In this document: piece by piece, positions 23,623 through 36,405 of the stretch
Numbering within the stretch: position 1 is the stretch's first letter
How the letters are laid out: each line of letters begins with the position of its first letter
DNA from: Welwitschia mirabilis
Taxonomy: Eukaryota > Gnetophyta > Gnetopsida > Welwitschiales
Assembly: GCA_051453625.1 (NCBI GenBank)
Contig: JBOZIK010000001.1
Location: 152,643,484 to 152,707,483, forward strand
Length of the DNA stretch: 64,000 nt
Reading direction: 5' to 3'
Notes under the pieces: model-generated
Seen by the model: only the letters and a program-made list of their open reading frames with translations
Database searches by the model: none
Told to the model about the DNA's origin: nothing
Translations under genes and position numbers: made by a program

Positions 23623-24752
23623 TATAACATCTAGATTTTTGAAGGCCCAAGGATTTGGCCAAAATAATTAAATATAAAAATAACTTTTATCTAGTGGAAT
23701 CTATCAAGCTTATTTAATTGTTAGATTTTTTATTTATTCTTTATTTATTAGCATATTATTATTTCATATGCAATTATTTACCTTTTTAGTTAAAAATTAT
23801 TATCTTGTAATTATTATTTTAAATTCTTTCTTTTTTTGTAACCACTATAATTAATAATATTATTTTTGTACTCCTTCCTTGTTTATTTAATGATATACTT
23901 TTGTAGTAGCTATTGCATTTATTGTACCATGATTAATATATATTTCCTTTTCTTATTCCGTCATTTTTGTGCATATAAAAGATTCTTGTAATAATGATAA
24001 TTATTAAGATACACTATGTTGGATTACTTTAATCTTTTATCTTAGTAATGCATTCTAAAATAATACCCATAATTATAATGAGGCATTTTCTTTTATTAAT
24101 GATTAACATTTATTCAATATGGTAAGTATTTATATGTGACAAAACCTTATCTTGGTGTTTCTATTCAAATTAGTTACTAAATGTCTCATCTTGATTATTT
24201 TTTAAATAATTGCAAGTAGTGGTATGTTTTCAAAATTTTGGCAATTTTCTTTAGAGGGCTTATTAGAGTGTATACCAATGATTCTTTATCTTTTCTACAA
24301 ATGAAAAGAAGCCATGTGATTTAGATTTTTCTTTATATTTACTTAAGAAAATGCCAAGAACTTGTTGATTTATGTAACTTATGTATTGATGATGGAGTCA
24401 CCATGTTCATAACTATTAATTACTTATTTTTGGTAAAAATGTTTTGGAAGCTTGAGCGTTTACTATTATTATGATGAAATATTAAATGTACCTAGTGGTT
24501 AGACAAAGTAATGACTAGGGGTTAGGAAATCTTAACCATTTAGGAAATCTTAACCATTTTTCAAAGATTAGCAGTCACTATATTCCTTAAAATCCCCAAT
24601 ATGTTTTGAATTCCTTCGTCTCATTATAAATAGGATCTCTTTTCTCCTTAATCTTATTCTTTTGAAGATCCTTAAGTCTTGAATTATTGGAGATCTTTTT
24701 AAATCTTTCAAAACTTTGGGGTCTTTGGAATGTTAGAGTCTTTAGAGCTTGG
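23623..24752 (+). mobile_element. L1 LTR (fourth copy), cut by E2
   Basis: Starts TATAACATCTAGATTTTT, a decayed TGTCATGTCTAG start. The block 24460-24530 (ATGATGAAAT, CCTAGTGGTTAGACAAAGTAATGA) and the text around TATAAATAGGA, ending GTCTTTGGAATG near 24730, align with 170-430 and 7595-7870. It stops abruptly at 24752, where E2 begins. Confidence 0.72.
24625..24632 (+). promoter_or_regulatory. TATA box of L1 LTR copy
   Basis: TATAAATA followed by GGATCTC; the best preserved promoter site of the four L1 LTRs. Confidence 0.55.
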
Positions 24753-25574
24753 TGATAACACTCAAAAATTAACATTTATATTAATGAATTAAGGTATCAT
24801 TAGCATGTTTAATTAATCATCATGACAGTTTTATACATTTCTTTTACTTAAGGTTATGATAATTTTGTTTTACTACTAACATACATAAACACTATCATTT
24901 TGCAAGTTAAATATGAGATCAAGAGCATTATGGTAGGAGATTAAGCTGTGTGGAGCATAATTGATGGTGGCTTTAGTCTTAGGAAATAGCAACGCTAGTT
25001 TCTTGAAGTAAGATAGTACCATACTAACATTCCTAAGTCTTATGGATGTACATAATTCATTCCTACAATTTTTTCAAAGAGAAGATAAACAATAAATATT
25101 TTCTAGGAAGAACCCTTAATTTGATCTCATTACTAAATAATTATTTTATATACTTCTGGACATTCTTTAGAATGATCCTATTAGACCTTAAAAACCCTAC
25201 TTGATAATCCTAATCTAGGCCTACAAATACCCTTTATTACTTTATTTAAAGGGGGCCTACTTTTATGGTGACCTTTTAAGGTGATTGAAGATTTAGTTAT
25301 GAGTTTTCTTTAAGCCTTTCATAGGGATGGGATAGCTACCATGCTAGCATGATGCTTCTTGGTTTAGCATGAGTACATTTTTTGATTATATTCTTTAATT
25401 ATTTTGATAACAAAGTACTACATGTTCTTGGTGCATTACTTTGATATTACACTTTTAAATGTCATACTGATTATACTTAGGATTAATTGAGTCATGATTT
25501 TACTTTAAGATCTAGTTTGATGATTTTCCTTTACATTTTAGCTTGCATAACCTAAATGTGAATTTGACAGATCT
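24753..25574 (+). mobile_element. E2 5' LTR (runs into gap)
   Basis: Aligns base by base with 34164-34980, from TGATAACACTC to TTGCATAACCTAAATGT, with scattered transitions and small indels. The remainder is lost in the N run. Confidence 0.8.
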
Positions 25575-25674
25575 NNNNNNNNNNNNNNNNNNNNNNNNNN
25601 NNNNNNNNNNNNNNNNNNNNNNNNNNNNNNNNNNNNNNNNNNNNNNNNNNNNNNNNNNNNNNNNNNNNNNNNNN
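25575..25674. other. 100-N gap
   Basis: Flanks do not overlap. The sequence after it (25675-25764) ends TTAGGATGTTACA, like an LTR terminus, but I cannot place it in a family with confidence. Confidence 0.9.
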
Positions 25675-25764
25675 TGATCCTAGGTTTCGTTATGCATGAT
25701 AGTTAATAACTATATAAAAAAATATTATGGTTAATTAGGGTAATTAAAGTTAGGATGTTACAAT

Positions 25765-27560
25765 AACAATGTTTGATTTTCCATGTAAAATTTCACATTT
25801 ACACTTATTGAAAACTACTTTTTAACCTTTATCACATATTTGGCTAATACTCAACAAATTATTCTTTAAACCATTAACATATAACACTTCATTAATTTTT
25901 GGTAAATTACCTCCTTCAATGCTTCCAATACCTTCTATTTTTATTTTTCTATTATCTCCAAACATAACATCTCCTTCATTAAAAATTACTAAAGTGTTTA
26001 AAATTTGATTTGTCTCCCATTATATGTCTTGAGCATCTATTATCCAAGTACTAGCTACTTCTATTTAAGACCTTGAAAGCTGTCTGAGTTAAGTGAATTT
26101 TAAGATCATTAAATTTTATCCACTTTGTCTTTTTAGAATTATGTGGTATAATGTTTTTTAGAATAAATTTGAATAGAAAGGAATTGACTAAATTTGAAAA
26201 TAAACTAGATTTCTAGTAGTGAAAAAGTGTTTTTAATGTCTTATCTTTTCATAAAAATGATAAGTAACTTTATAAATGAACTAACTTTGTCAAGTTACCT
26301 ATTTTTTCTGACCTTGTAAATTTTGAGGTACGAAGCCAATACTTGATTTATCATTAGTAGGTTTCTAAACTCTAAGTATCTGCTCTAATTTGAAAGAATC
26401 ACTTGAAAATTTATTAATAAACAAAGATAAATCTTTTACCTATACGATGAGATCGGAGTTATCAAATTTGAGTAATTTGTATTTTAATCCTATTTCCTTC
26501 TTCTCTTTGGTAAGGAACTTAATACCTTTATTCAGATCATTTATCCTTCTTAACAACTTTTCACATTCCTCATATAGTTCTTAACAAGTATCTTTTATCT
26601 CATCCTATTCTTCATCAATTATATCCAAATCATTAGGCTCTAATGTACTAGGTAAGTTCTGAAGTGAAGGCACAATTGTCAAGAAAGATAGTCTTCTGTC
26701 TTTATCTAATTCTTGATCCGAACTTCTATTATCATCTTCATCTACATTATCCTATGTTACAAAAAATGAAGAATTCTTTAAGTTTATATGATCTCTTTTG
26801 GTATTCAGGCATTCATTTGCCATATGTCTAAATCCTTTACAAGAGTAGCATTAAATTTCTTTTTCTTTATCTTGCTCCTTTGTGTACTTTGGGTGCCATT
26901 TTTTTGTGCTTCTACTTGGCTTAACTCCCTTTTCCCTTCTGTGTAATAATTTCTTAAGCCTTCTTACTAGGAGATCAACTTCTTCATCATCTAGTTCTTT
27001 ATGTGAGTTTTTAGACCCGTAACCTTTCTGCACATACTTTAAAGTAATACCTTTCTTCTTATTTTTAGTAAATTTTAATTTATAAGTTTGCAAGTTATCT
27101 TAAAACTCTTCTAGAGTTATTGTGTTGATGTTCTTGCTTTTCTCGATTATTGTGACTTTAGGTTTAAATCTCTTTGGAAGAGATCTCAATACATTATGAT
27201 ACTTTTGCTTCATTCAAATGTTCACCTAGACTTGCTATGAAGTAAATGATGTCTATAAACTTGTCAAAGAACTATTGTAATGTCTCTCCCTTATTAATGT
27301 GAATATCTTCAAATATGGAGATAAGCATTTAAATCTTGGCTTGCTTTACTGTGAACATTCCTTCATGTGCAACTTCAAGAATATCCCATGCTTCCTTTAC
27401 ATAATTACAATTTACAATACACTTAAATTCATCTATACAAACTACACAAAATATAGCATTAAGAGTAGGGGTATCTGTGGTGGAGTTGGTTTTATTGATG
27501 ACAGTCCATTAATCTCAAGATTACTTTCCAATATGGTAATCATCTAACCCATCATTTTTA
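25765..27560 (-). pseudogene. Copia gag and gag-pre-integrase remnant
   Basis: Read on the minus strand. A gag core is seen at about 27480-27100 (phrases such as CNYVKEAWDILEVAHEG, KQAKI, SLGEHLNEAKVS), then an open stretch 27093-26851 rich in Lys and Glu, then a perfect CCHC zinc knuckle, C-Y-S-C-KGFR-H-MANE-C, at 26850-26809, joined to the open stretch through one TAA. Below it lies a gag-pre-integrase-like domain around 26060-25770 (STWIIDA, GDNRKIKIEGIGSI, LKNNLLSISQICDKG). Sequence stops at about 25765; integrase, reverse transcriptase and the 3' LTR are absent, so the element is 3'-truncated. Confidence 0.88.
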
Positions 27561-28094
27561 ACCTTTGACCATAACACCACATTTGGGGCATTGTGTCTTA
27601 CATCTCCAACATGCTATAGATCTATTTTGATATCATGTTCTAGATCATGTACTAGGATAGAGGTTAAGACATTACTTCTGTTTGGTTAGTGTTCCTAGGG
27701 TAGTTCCAATTAACGCTGATTGATGGTGGCCCATACGAATGAAAAGAGATTCTAGTATGTAGTTCTCCTTATCTGCTCCAATGCTAGGCACATCTGCCCT
27801 TACTCACAACTAGTACATCTTGTTGTCTGATATAAAGGTATTTCCCTGTTGAAAACTAGAATGGTATTACCATTTGCATTGGTTTTTGCTAACATAGGTG
27901 TAGTATAACTTTTATAAATAACCTCTTCAATATATTCATCTAGGAATCTAAGGAATATTNNNNNNNNNNNNNNNNNNNNNNNNNNNNNNNNNNNNNNNNN
28001 NNNNNNNNNNNNNNNNNNNNNNNNATCATAGGAATTACTCTTTTTTGGGTTCTAGAGTCTAGATTGGTTAAAATATGAAGATAGGCTCAACTTA
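27561..28094 (-). other. Copia gag start region and leader, decayed
   Basis: Lies between primer site and recognisable gag. I see no intact start codon or open frame. A 65-N gap sits at 27960-28024 with non-overlapping flanks. Confidence 0.5.
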
Positions 28095-28106
28095 GCTCTG
28101 ATATCA
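28095..28106 (-). other. tRNA-iMet primer-binding site of minus-strand Copia
   Basis: GCTCTGATATCA on the plus strand is TGATATCAGAGC on the minus strand, 11 of 12 matches to the initiator-Met site, two bases inside the LTR end. Confidence 0.88.
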
Positions 28107-28108
28107 AA

Positions 28109-29557
28109 TGTTGAGTATTGAAAACCCTAGAGGGGGATGAATAGGTTCTTAAAAATATTCAAATGAACTTATGATAAAAAATTGCTTAAAATAGATCACT
28201 ATAGGACTTAGATATAAAATTGAGAGTATTCAGAAAAATGAAAATAATGGAAAGCATAAAATACTGATCAGATGCACACAAGGTTTAAAGTGGTTTAGAA
28301 AACTCCCTACTTCACTCTTAATGATTAGCTTATCAAAAGTTTATCTTAATCTTCATTAACTTTTCTAGGCATTACAGGTTCACCTGTAACCTTTACACAT
28401 GGACTTTTGCAGGATAAGTCTCAACCTTTTCAAATGGGCTTTTATAGGCTAAGTCTTAACCTTTTCAAATGGACTTTTATAGGCTAAGTTTCAATCTTTT
28501 CAAATAAACTTTTGTAGGCTAAGTCTCAACTTTTTCAAATAAACTTTTAGGCTAAGTTTCAACCTTTTACAAGATGTGGAATTGATGGTAAAATGTCTTA
28601 GTGCACTGATATCACTTGTTCTTCAACACAATGATAATAATGAATCTTTTCTCTTGTAAATGATACAAACTACAATAATGAAGTACAAAGTTTTGACCTT
28701 GCATGAAAAGATACTATAGATGTCAGCTCATCCTTGCTCAGTAATACAATGTTAAAACAATACAATGATAAATCACAAGTTTTAACCATTTGGTCAAAGA
28801 TCAAAAATTTCTTTTAGTGATTTCTCTATTGGCTATTTGTAATGGAAGGATTTTAGAGTTAGTATAGTTAAAATCATGATTTCAATGGCTAGAAAATGCC
28901 TACATAATGGATATAAAATTTTGTTTCCATTTCAGCTGGTTGATCCCTCAAATGTCAAGTTAACCCATCCTGGTACCATAACTTAAATAGATTACTCGAG
29001 TGAACTGTTTAATCATCCTAGTTTCTTATAGCTCCATGTCTAGTCGAACCCTCAGGGTCTAGTCAACCACTCATTCAGTCATCTGCATATTTTTCTAGTT
29101 GTCTGCTTAGCTCTGATAAAAATCCATTTTAGTTTTCTATATCTGGTCTAATTAACTGCTCAAGTGTCTGGTTGACCCCTTGATGATTAGCTCAAGGATA
29201 TCAGGTGTATAATACTCAAGACCGATTGATCCCTCATAAGTTTGATCAACCAGTTGAAAATTAGTTTAAAATTATTGATTCTCAAGTTCATAGATCCAGT
29301 TGACCCCTCAGAATTCTAGTCAATCCCTCTAAATTTAGTTTTATTCTAAGAGTTTGCTCTAGGTGTGGTCAACCCCTTGAAAGTCCGGTCTACCCTTAAG
29401 AGAGTAATTAAACTTGATAGGTTTTAGTGATCAAAGTGCGATATTTCTTACTTTAGCTTTTGGCTTATAAGTGGTCAATATTTTCTACATAAGATACACA
29501 AATCTTACTTCATATAAAACATTAGTTTGACATCAATTGATAATACATAATCTAACA
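28109..29557 (-). mobile_element. Copia 5' LTR (1.45 kb)
   Basis: On the minus strand it starts TGTTAGATTATGTATTATCA at 29557 and ends with ACTCAACA at 28109, directly before the primer site. It carries five 35-bp tandem units (28401-28573) and many copies of a GGTTGACCCCT/AGTCAACC-like phrase between 28930 and 29420. A second member of the family, in plus orientation, starts at 40637. Confidence 0.85.
28401..28573. repeat. 35-bp tandem repeat, 5 units
   Basis: Units at 28401, 28436, 28471, 28506 and 28541 (last 33 bp); each reads GGACTTTTATAGGCTAAG then TCTCAACCTTTTCAAAT with changes. Part of the Copia LTR. Confidence 0.93.
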
Positions 29558-30013
29558 AATGCCAGGTTAGTCTAGTAAGTGTACTAGTAAGCATATGTTT
29601 TTTGTCATTCGTACAATCATTTAAATGATAAGATGGATAACGAACTTTGTAAATATGTTTCTTATACTAGATCAGCCTTTTTAATTATAGGATTTATACT
29701 TTAAATAGGAAGTATTACAATTTGCCTTAAATGTTATCAAATGTGATGAAGATTACATGTTTTCTTGATATTTGCCTTAGATCTCCATTATCATTGAAAC
29801 TCACCATAAGTATATCTAATGTATTATAAAACTACTTAAAATACCCTATCAAATTCATACAATTTGGTAGTACAATGGTGTGTTTTTTTCCTCTCTTTTT
29901 ATTACTAGGGAATTGATCTTGGTCACTTAATTAATGAAACCTAATTTGATGACTTCTTTCTATTTTTCTATTTTTCTATTTTTATTTCTTTTCTTTTCTT
30001 TGTAGTAGAGCTG
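29558..30013. other. E2 interior, AT-rich, nothing recognised
   Basis: Includes a T/C-rich run with TATTTTTCTATTTTTCTATTT near 29965-30000 just before the GC-rich island. Confidence 0.4.
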
Positions 30014-30290
30014 GAATTTATGAAGCCCATCTATATGCTCCTATGGTTTATTGAATGGCACACCCCGTCCCATTCTGCGTTTGGGAATGCTAATAAGGTC
30101 CCCACACCCGGCACTGTGAGGCAAGGTTCAACCAACGACTCGCCATCGCCCAAGGATAAAGTCCAGCACCTTCCACACCGTAACCCGGGTCTAGAGTCAT
30201 GAGAGGCAGGCAGCTCTATCAAAAAAAGAAGGCTAGCTGGGCTACTGACCAATGGGAAAGGGCACTCACCCTAGGAGGAGGGCTTTAGTT
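30014..30290 (-). repeat. GC-rich inserted island, repeat of unknown class
   Basis: About 275 bp with high G+C and well-kept CpG sites, set in very AT-rich sequence. TTTTTATTT-CTTTTCTTTTCTT-like tracts lie on both sides (29979-30000 and about 30292-30325) and could be a blurred target duplication. The minus strand carries a 73-codon frame (30252-30031) containing GLRCGRCWTLSLGDGESLV; the plus strand carries an overlapping 60-codon frame. Neither has a known domain. Minus orientation is chosen because that frame is longer and reads like dispersed plant repeat text; a SINE or retrotransposon fragment is the best guess. Confidence 0.45.
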
Positions 30291-32600
30291 TTTATTTTTA
30301 TTTATATTTCTTTTCCTTCTCTTCTTACAAAATACTATCTGATTACTATATCATTTTTTTTTTTTGCAGGGAGCAATCTTTTATATGTTTGAAGAAAATA
30401 TTTTAAGAAAATAACCAAAAAAATCCTTTTCCTATTTGTTTCTTTATATTTTATCTTCTCTTTTCTCTTCTTTATCTTAGATGACTTCCTCAATAGATAC
30501 TTTAAGATTATTTTGAAGAAGGATATCATTAGGAAATCTTAAGGAAGTAATTTGATACATGCAATTTTTTTTTAATTTTTATTTTCTATATTACATTAGA
30601 TTGTGTTTTTATTTTTGCATTATTCCTTTTTAGGACTTCTATTTAGTCTTTTTTCATAAATTAATATTAATCAATCCTATATCTAATACTATTAAATTTT
30701 CTAAAAACCTAACTATCAATTTTTATAAACTAGTTTTATGCCATCTTACTGGTACCATCGTCTTCCCTCACTAGCATTACCAACTTCTTACATCAAAATG
30801 CCTTAATCTTTGATGAATCTTATGTTTATAACATTTTAATACCCCTTACATGTTGTATTCTTTGATAGACTTCACTTGAACTATAATACTTACTCCTTCC
30901 TCTAAAATTATAACCTCATTTATCATTGAATCCTCAATTTAAGTAAGCTATCAAGGATTACCTTTAATTTTAATAATTAGATTCTCCTTTGTGCATTATT
31001 CAACCTTTTTATGCAAATTCATTTAGTTCTACCATGGTTTTAATCTTGAAGAGCCTTACTTTCATCATTATGAGTTTGAGTTGATGTTTTTCATGATTTC
31101 TTATGGACCCTACTACTCATCATCTCATGAATTTTCTTTAGTCTCTAATCCTTATCCTTCTTTTTTTTTTTTAATAAATATTCTTCATTCTATTCTTATT
31201 ATTTTAATTAATATCCTGCAACACCCAAAACTTAACAATCCCCTTTAAACCCCTTGAAATACACCCTTAATAGATTCATGAAATTCTAACACCACATTAT
31301 CATAACACAATAACACTTTAATTAATAAATCTCTTCCACCTTGCAAAGATTTAAATAAAATTTTAATACTTAAATGAAACTGATACCTAAATCATTGAGA
31401 CACTTATCTAACAATAAGAAGAGGAGCATTATACATCCCTAGAACCTAATCCTAGAAATCTTAAAAGAAGCAATGATAATTGAATCAATGAAATCCAAGC
31501 CATACTCTTTAGTGATGAGAAAGAAACTAATGAAAACTTATTAGAAGTTCAGCAATTACTTAAGGAGAGCCATGTATTTGAACATAAGTATTTTATTAAA
31601 CCTTGTAGGGAAGACAACATCAAAGAAGAATCCATGCAAAATCCATCATACAGAGAACCCTTGTCATTTTTATGTTCATATTATCTTTATCTCTTAAGCA
31701 AGATTTAAACCTTCATGTAGAAGACAACTTTTCCTTTGAGTTGTAACTACTTTATAATGATCATATACATACTTCTTTTGATAAGAACTCATGTTATCTA
31801 GTGACTAACCACTTACATTTCTCTTTACCTTAACATGATATCTTGTAAGATTTGTTTAAAAATCATGAGCAAGCTATAGGATGGACAAATTTAGATCTTA
31901 AATGCATATACTTTATTATTTACATTGATGTTCTCTCTAATTTCATATATGCATGTGTGATAATTTATATAGATTCTACACCATTCCATGACCCATCACA
32001 TGAGAAAAACCTTAAGCCTTAATCTATGCATTACAAGAGAAATCCTTGCTATGAGGAAAGTTTACTTTCATTGGATGATCTTAGAATAGATTATCCTTCT
32101 ACATTAGACTTAGGATGGGTAGGATAACTCATAACAAAATCAATATCTCTTGATGCTATCTCTCTAATAAAACCATCCATGCATTACTACTTATGTAATT
32201 ATCTCCTTAAGCCCTTTCACATAGGTAATCCTAAATTTTATCCACACCATAAAATAAGCCACTACCATCTTAAACCTTATCATTTACCTCTTTCATTGTA
32301 GCATTATTTCATAAGGCTTACTGATCACCCACCTCTTCGATCTTATTATAAGTTTATAAGACTTACTAATCCTGGGTAGTGGCCTTTTCATATAGTTAAG
32401 AATAAGATATCTTTATTATTCCATGGTGTTGGTTGAAATTAGATGGATCATCACTCTTCAAGAGAAATTCATATTTATCTTTAAGTTCTTTTATTAATAC
32501 TTACCTTCATCTGATGTCTTTAATTTGTAATCAAGGGAAAAAGGTGGATTATCTTATTTCATGATGTTTCTTTGTTTCAAATCATTTATGGGTATGAGAT
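30291..32600 (+). other. E2 interior, decayed, no domain named
   Basis: Stop-rich. The segment 31420-32420 resembles 53150-54350 of E3 in wording (charged runs, then HF-rich runs), suggesting a shared non-pol reading frame. No retroviral motif is visible. Confidence 0.4.
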
Positions 32601-34163
32601 TATTTTTCTATTAGGCTAATAATCCAATGACGCCCTTTATGTGATATAAATATAAAAATAAAAATAACAAATAAAGATCCAAAAAAAAAATTTAAAAATT
32701 TTGACGTTCTTTTAATACATTTTTATGATCATTTCTATTGGGTTTAATTTACTACATTAGGGCTATGAAAGCCTACTAGTAATGTAACTCTACTTATTCA
32801 TTTGTGATACATTCATTTACATCAAGGCTATAGACACTCACTAGGAATGTAGCATTGAATCCTTCTTGTATAACATGTTAAATCTATTAGAAGAAGGACA
32901 AGGAAAAGGAAATAACTTAAGATGGAATTAGAGACTTCTTGTGATTTTCTTATTTTAACATTTGTTACTCAAGATTTTTTTTACTACTCTTAAGTTATAT
33001 GAATCTACTTCATTTATTCCTTTCCTTGTTTTTACTTAGATCCATAATTAAACAAACTTTTTCTAGGCCATTACTTTAGTTTCATAGTCTCATTCAATTA
33101 TGGTATGCATGGTAGAGTCTTAGTTGTATTTTCATTTAGTTTATTTTTATTATTTCACTAACCCATACCACATACATTTAACATTTTATCTCTATTAGAA
33201 AGCATACTTAAAGGTACATTTATGTTTATTGTGATGAGATCTCTTCTTTCATGGGTCGTGTTAGGACTAAATCCATCTAGATCATCATTAAAATGAAATG
33301 ATTCTTAGGCTTAGATTTCATCTAATTTTTATTTTACTTAAAGGATTTCTATTATTTTATTACTTTACTTCTTATGTTTTTATAACCTTTAGATTCTTTT
33401 TTATGTACTCTTTGAAACTTGAGATCATTTATCTTAGAAAAATGGCACCACTGAGAGCCCTAACTGATACTGCCATTACTTTCTATTTGTTCATCTTACA
33501 CTTTTTTACTTAGATTATTATTTTGATTCACAATCATCCCAAGTAATTAGTTAATCATGATATTTTAGATATTAAAACTATAACTTATCTTCATTCATTT
33601 TCTACCCCATTTGCACACTTTCTTTATCATCTTTGGTTTTAATCTTTTTCTTCATTTTTAACTTTCCTCCCTTTCACTTTTCATCTATCCCCTTTCACTG
33701 TCACTTTTATCTATAACAATCATTTGTGAAGACTCATCATTTGGCTATTTCTAATAGAATTTATTTTCACTTTTATCCTTTTTTCATGCTTTTATAAACA
33801 TAGTTGGCATTGTTTTTACTTTTCATTTCTCACATCCTATTTTCAGTAAGTTTCCTTTTCTAGCTCTTTCTAGATCACGTTAGCACATGTAATATTCATT
33901 TCTCATTATGTTTTTTATATTTAAAACTTTGAGGACAAAGTTAAACTTTGGTTGAGGAGAGTGATATTTGTACTTAATTATTCACTTTTCATGCTCTATC
34001 GTTTACTTAAAGTATAATTTTAAAGTTTATTAGCCAATTTTTTCCCCCTAAAGAATCCCTCATCTTTTCATACTTCATTGAATCGATTTACAATTTTTAT
34101 CATTTTATATTTTTTTGACATATTTATTTCCTAAGGAACTAGTAAAATATTGGTTGAGGAGTA
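32601..34163 (+). other. E2 3' spacer and polypurine-like tract
   Basis: Shares TAGGCTAATAATCCAATGAC (32613 on), the GGGCTATGAAAGCC block (32760 on) and AACTTTGAGGACAAAGTTAAA (33925 on) with E1 and E3. The immediate LTR neighbour is TTGGTTGAGGAGTA (34150-34163), the probable plus-strand primer. A near copy of the same motif, TTGGTTGAGGAGAG, occurs at about 33948-33961. Confidence 0.6.
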
Positions 34164-35860
34164 TGATAATACTCAAAAATTAACATTTATATTAATGAAT
34201 TAAAACCTTATTAGCAAGTTTAATTAATTATCATGGCAGTTTTATGCATTTCTCCACTTAAGGTCATGAAAATCCTATTTTACCACTAATATATCTAAAC
34301 AATGTCATTTTGTAGATAAATATGATATGAAAATTATTATGGCAAGAGATTAAGCTGTGTAGAGTATAATTAATAATAGCACTGGTTCTAGGCGAGGCGA
34401 TGCTAATTTCTTAATGTAAAATAGTATCATACTTATGTTTTTGAGTTCTCTTAATGAATACAATTCATTACCATAATTTCTATAAAGGGAAGATAAATGA
34501 GGAATATTGTTAAAGAAAAACGCCTTGCTTTGGCCCCATGACTAAATAATTATTTTATGTACATTTTGGCATTCTTTAGAATAACCCCATTAGCCCTTAG
34601 AAATCCTAATTGAAAACCCTAGGATAGGCTTAAAAATACCCTTCATCACTTCATTTGAAGGGGAGTTACTTTCATAGTAATATTTTAAGGAGATTAAAGA
34701 TTTAGTTATGAGTTCTCTCTAAGCCTTCTATAGGGATGGACTAGCTACTAAGAGAGTATGATGCTTCTTAGTTTAGCATGAGTAAATTTTTTAATTTTAT
34801 AATTTACTTATTCAAGAATAAAATATCACATGTTCTTAATACATTAATTTGATATTAACTTATGAATGTCATACTTATTATACTTTAGATTAGTCAAATC
34901 ATGCTTTTACTTTAAGATCTAGTTTGGTGATTTTCCTTTACATTCTAGCTTGCATAACCTAAATGTTTAGTTGATGGAACTTGGGAGACTCCTATTTTCC
35001 TTACTTATTTTATGCTTGTTATGAAGGATAGGTGAATTGGCTATATCACCTTCATATCTATGATTAATAAAATTATGCCATTGTGTTAGAGCTTGCACTA
35101 ATGAAATACTCATAATTATAGTGAATTATATCATTGTAAATGAGTTGAAAGTAAAGATACATGTCTTCATTGTAAGTACTTATGCTTTTCCTTGAAGTTA
35201 TTATGTTAGTTTAAATTATATATCCCATTTCTAGCTCTTTATATATCATTTAAATTTGTATTACTTTATTCTTTTGTGCTTGTTTTATTGATAGATTTTA
35301 TCATTTATCTCTGGGGAAGAGTGACAATGGGACTATGCTATAAATGGAAGTGTTAGTACTTTTTGTAAAGGTTGGGTTTGGCTGTGTAATATTTGTGTTC
35401 CTAGTAGGATCTTATGAATTATAATATTTTAACAATAAATACAAGCATAGATACAAGCATAGCCAAATTTCACCATGAACACTTGAGCATAGCAATCTTA
35501 AATCTTGGAAAAATTTATATTGAATTATGGATATGCTCTTTGGATATTATTTTTATTTCTTATATGGTTCTATGTTCTTGCATTCCTTGATGGTCTAAAG
35601 TAGTTCTTACTTTCTAAATCTAGTATTTTCTTGGAATTCTTGAGTATCTTACATATCTCTATTGTTTAATCTATATGATGGCATTTTTAAAATTCATTCT
35701 TTGATGATTTCATTTCTTATGAAGTAGGAAAATAATGCCTTATTAGAAAAAAATGTAGAGTATCTTAATATTAGAAAAAATAATATGTGATTATAAATCT
35801 TATTCTTTCATATGATGTCTTTTAATCCTTTAAATATTTATGGAAATGAGAATTGCACAG
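34164..35860 (+). mobile_element. E2 3' LTR (end uncertain)
   Basis: The first 815 bp align with 24753-25574. Beyond 34980 there is no comparison copy because the left LTR runs into a gap, so the end is placed loosely before the 38-bp repeats. Confidence 0.6.
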
Positions 35861-36005
35861 ATTGCCAAGTAAGGAAGTGAAATATGGGAGACCCCTAGAT
35901 CACTAAGTGAAGCAATGCAAATGAAAGACTCATAGATCACTGAGTGAGATAGTGGAACATGAGAAACCCATAGATTACCAAGTGAAGCAATGGAATTGAT
36001 AAATC
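35861..36005. repeat. 38-bp tandem repeat, 3.8 units
   Basis: Units start at 35861, 35899, 35936 and 35974; each reads ATCACTAAGTGAAGCAATGG, then AA-TGAGAAACCCATAG. It lies directly next to the LTR-A boundary. Confidence 0.92.
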
Positions 36006-36405
36006 AACATGTAACACATGCATGTCTACATCTAAATTATATTCAAGGTTTTTTAATCTTAATTAATTAATTACACAAATAACCAATACAACAGATCCAT
36101 TAAGTCATAATTGAAAGACATACTCTCAACTTTCCATAGGCTACACCCCATAAGGGCTATATGATGATAACTCACCTCACAAACACCACATCCAAACTTT
36201 AGAACATCAATAAATATTTATTAGAAATACATAATAAATGTATAAAGTTATGGTTAAGTGATTCATTAACCTACACCAAGAAATCAGGCTTATGTAACCT
36301 CATTTAGAGAAACTAAGACCATACATAATTTTGTCTTGAAAGTTTTCTTTATAGATACTAATACATATAGGTGTATAATAGGTTTAGATGGTACACATCA
36401 ATAAG

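Larger units (their letters stand above)
24753..35860 (+). mobile_element. E2: pol-less LTR element related to E1, interrupted
   Basis: Direct copies of one LTR start (TGATAA-ACTCAAAAATTAA) lie at 24753 and 34164, and stay alignable for about 820 bp on each side. The interior holds a minus-strand Copia fragment (25765-29557), a GC-rich island (30014-30290) and about 3.8 kb of decayed sequence resembling the interior of E3. No reverse transcriptase or integrase was seen. The segment 32600-34163 is shared with E1 and E3. Confidence 0.65.

Noticed and set aside
33298-33513. 71-codon hydrophobic frame
   Set aside because: Phe/Leu/Ile-rich because of T-rich DNA; lies in the E2 spacer shared with E1 and E3, where the frame is not kept.
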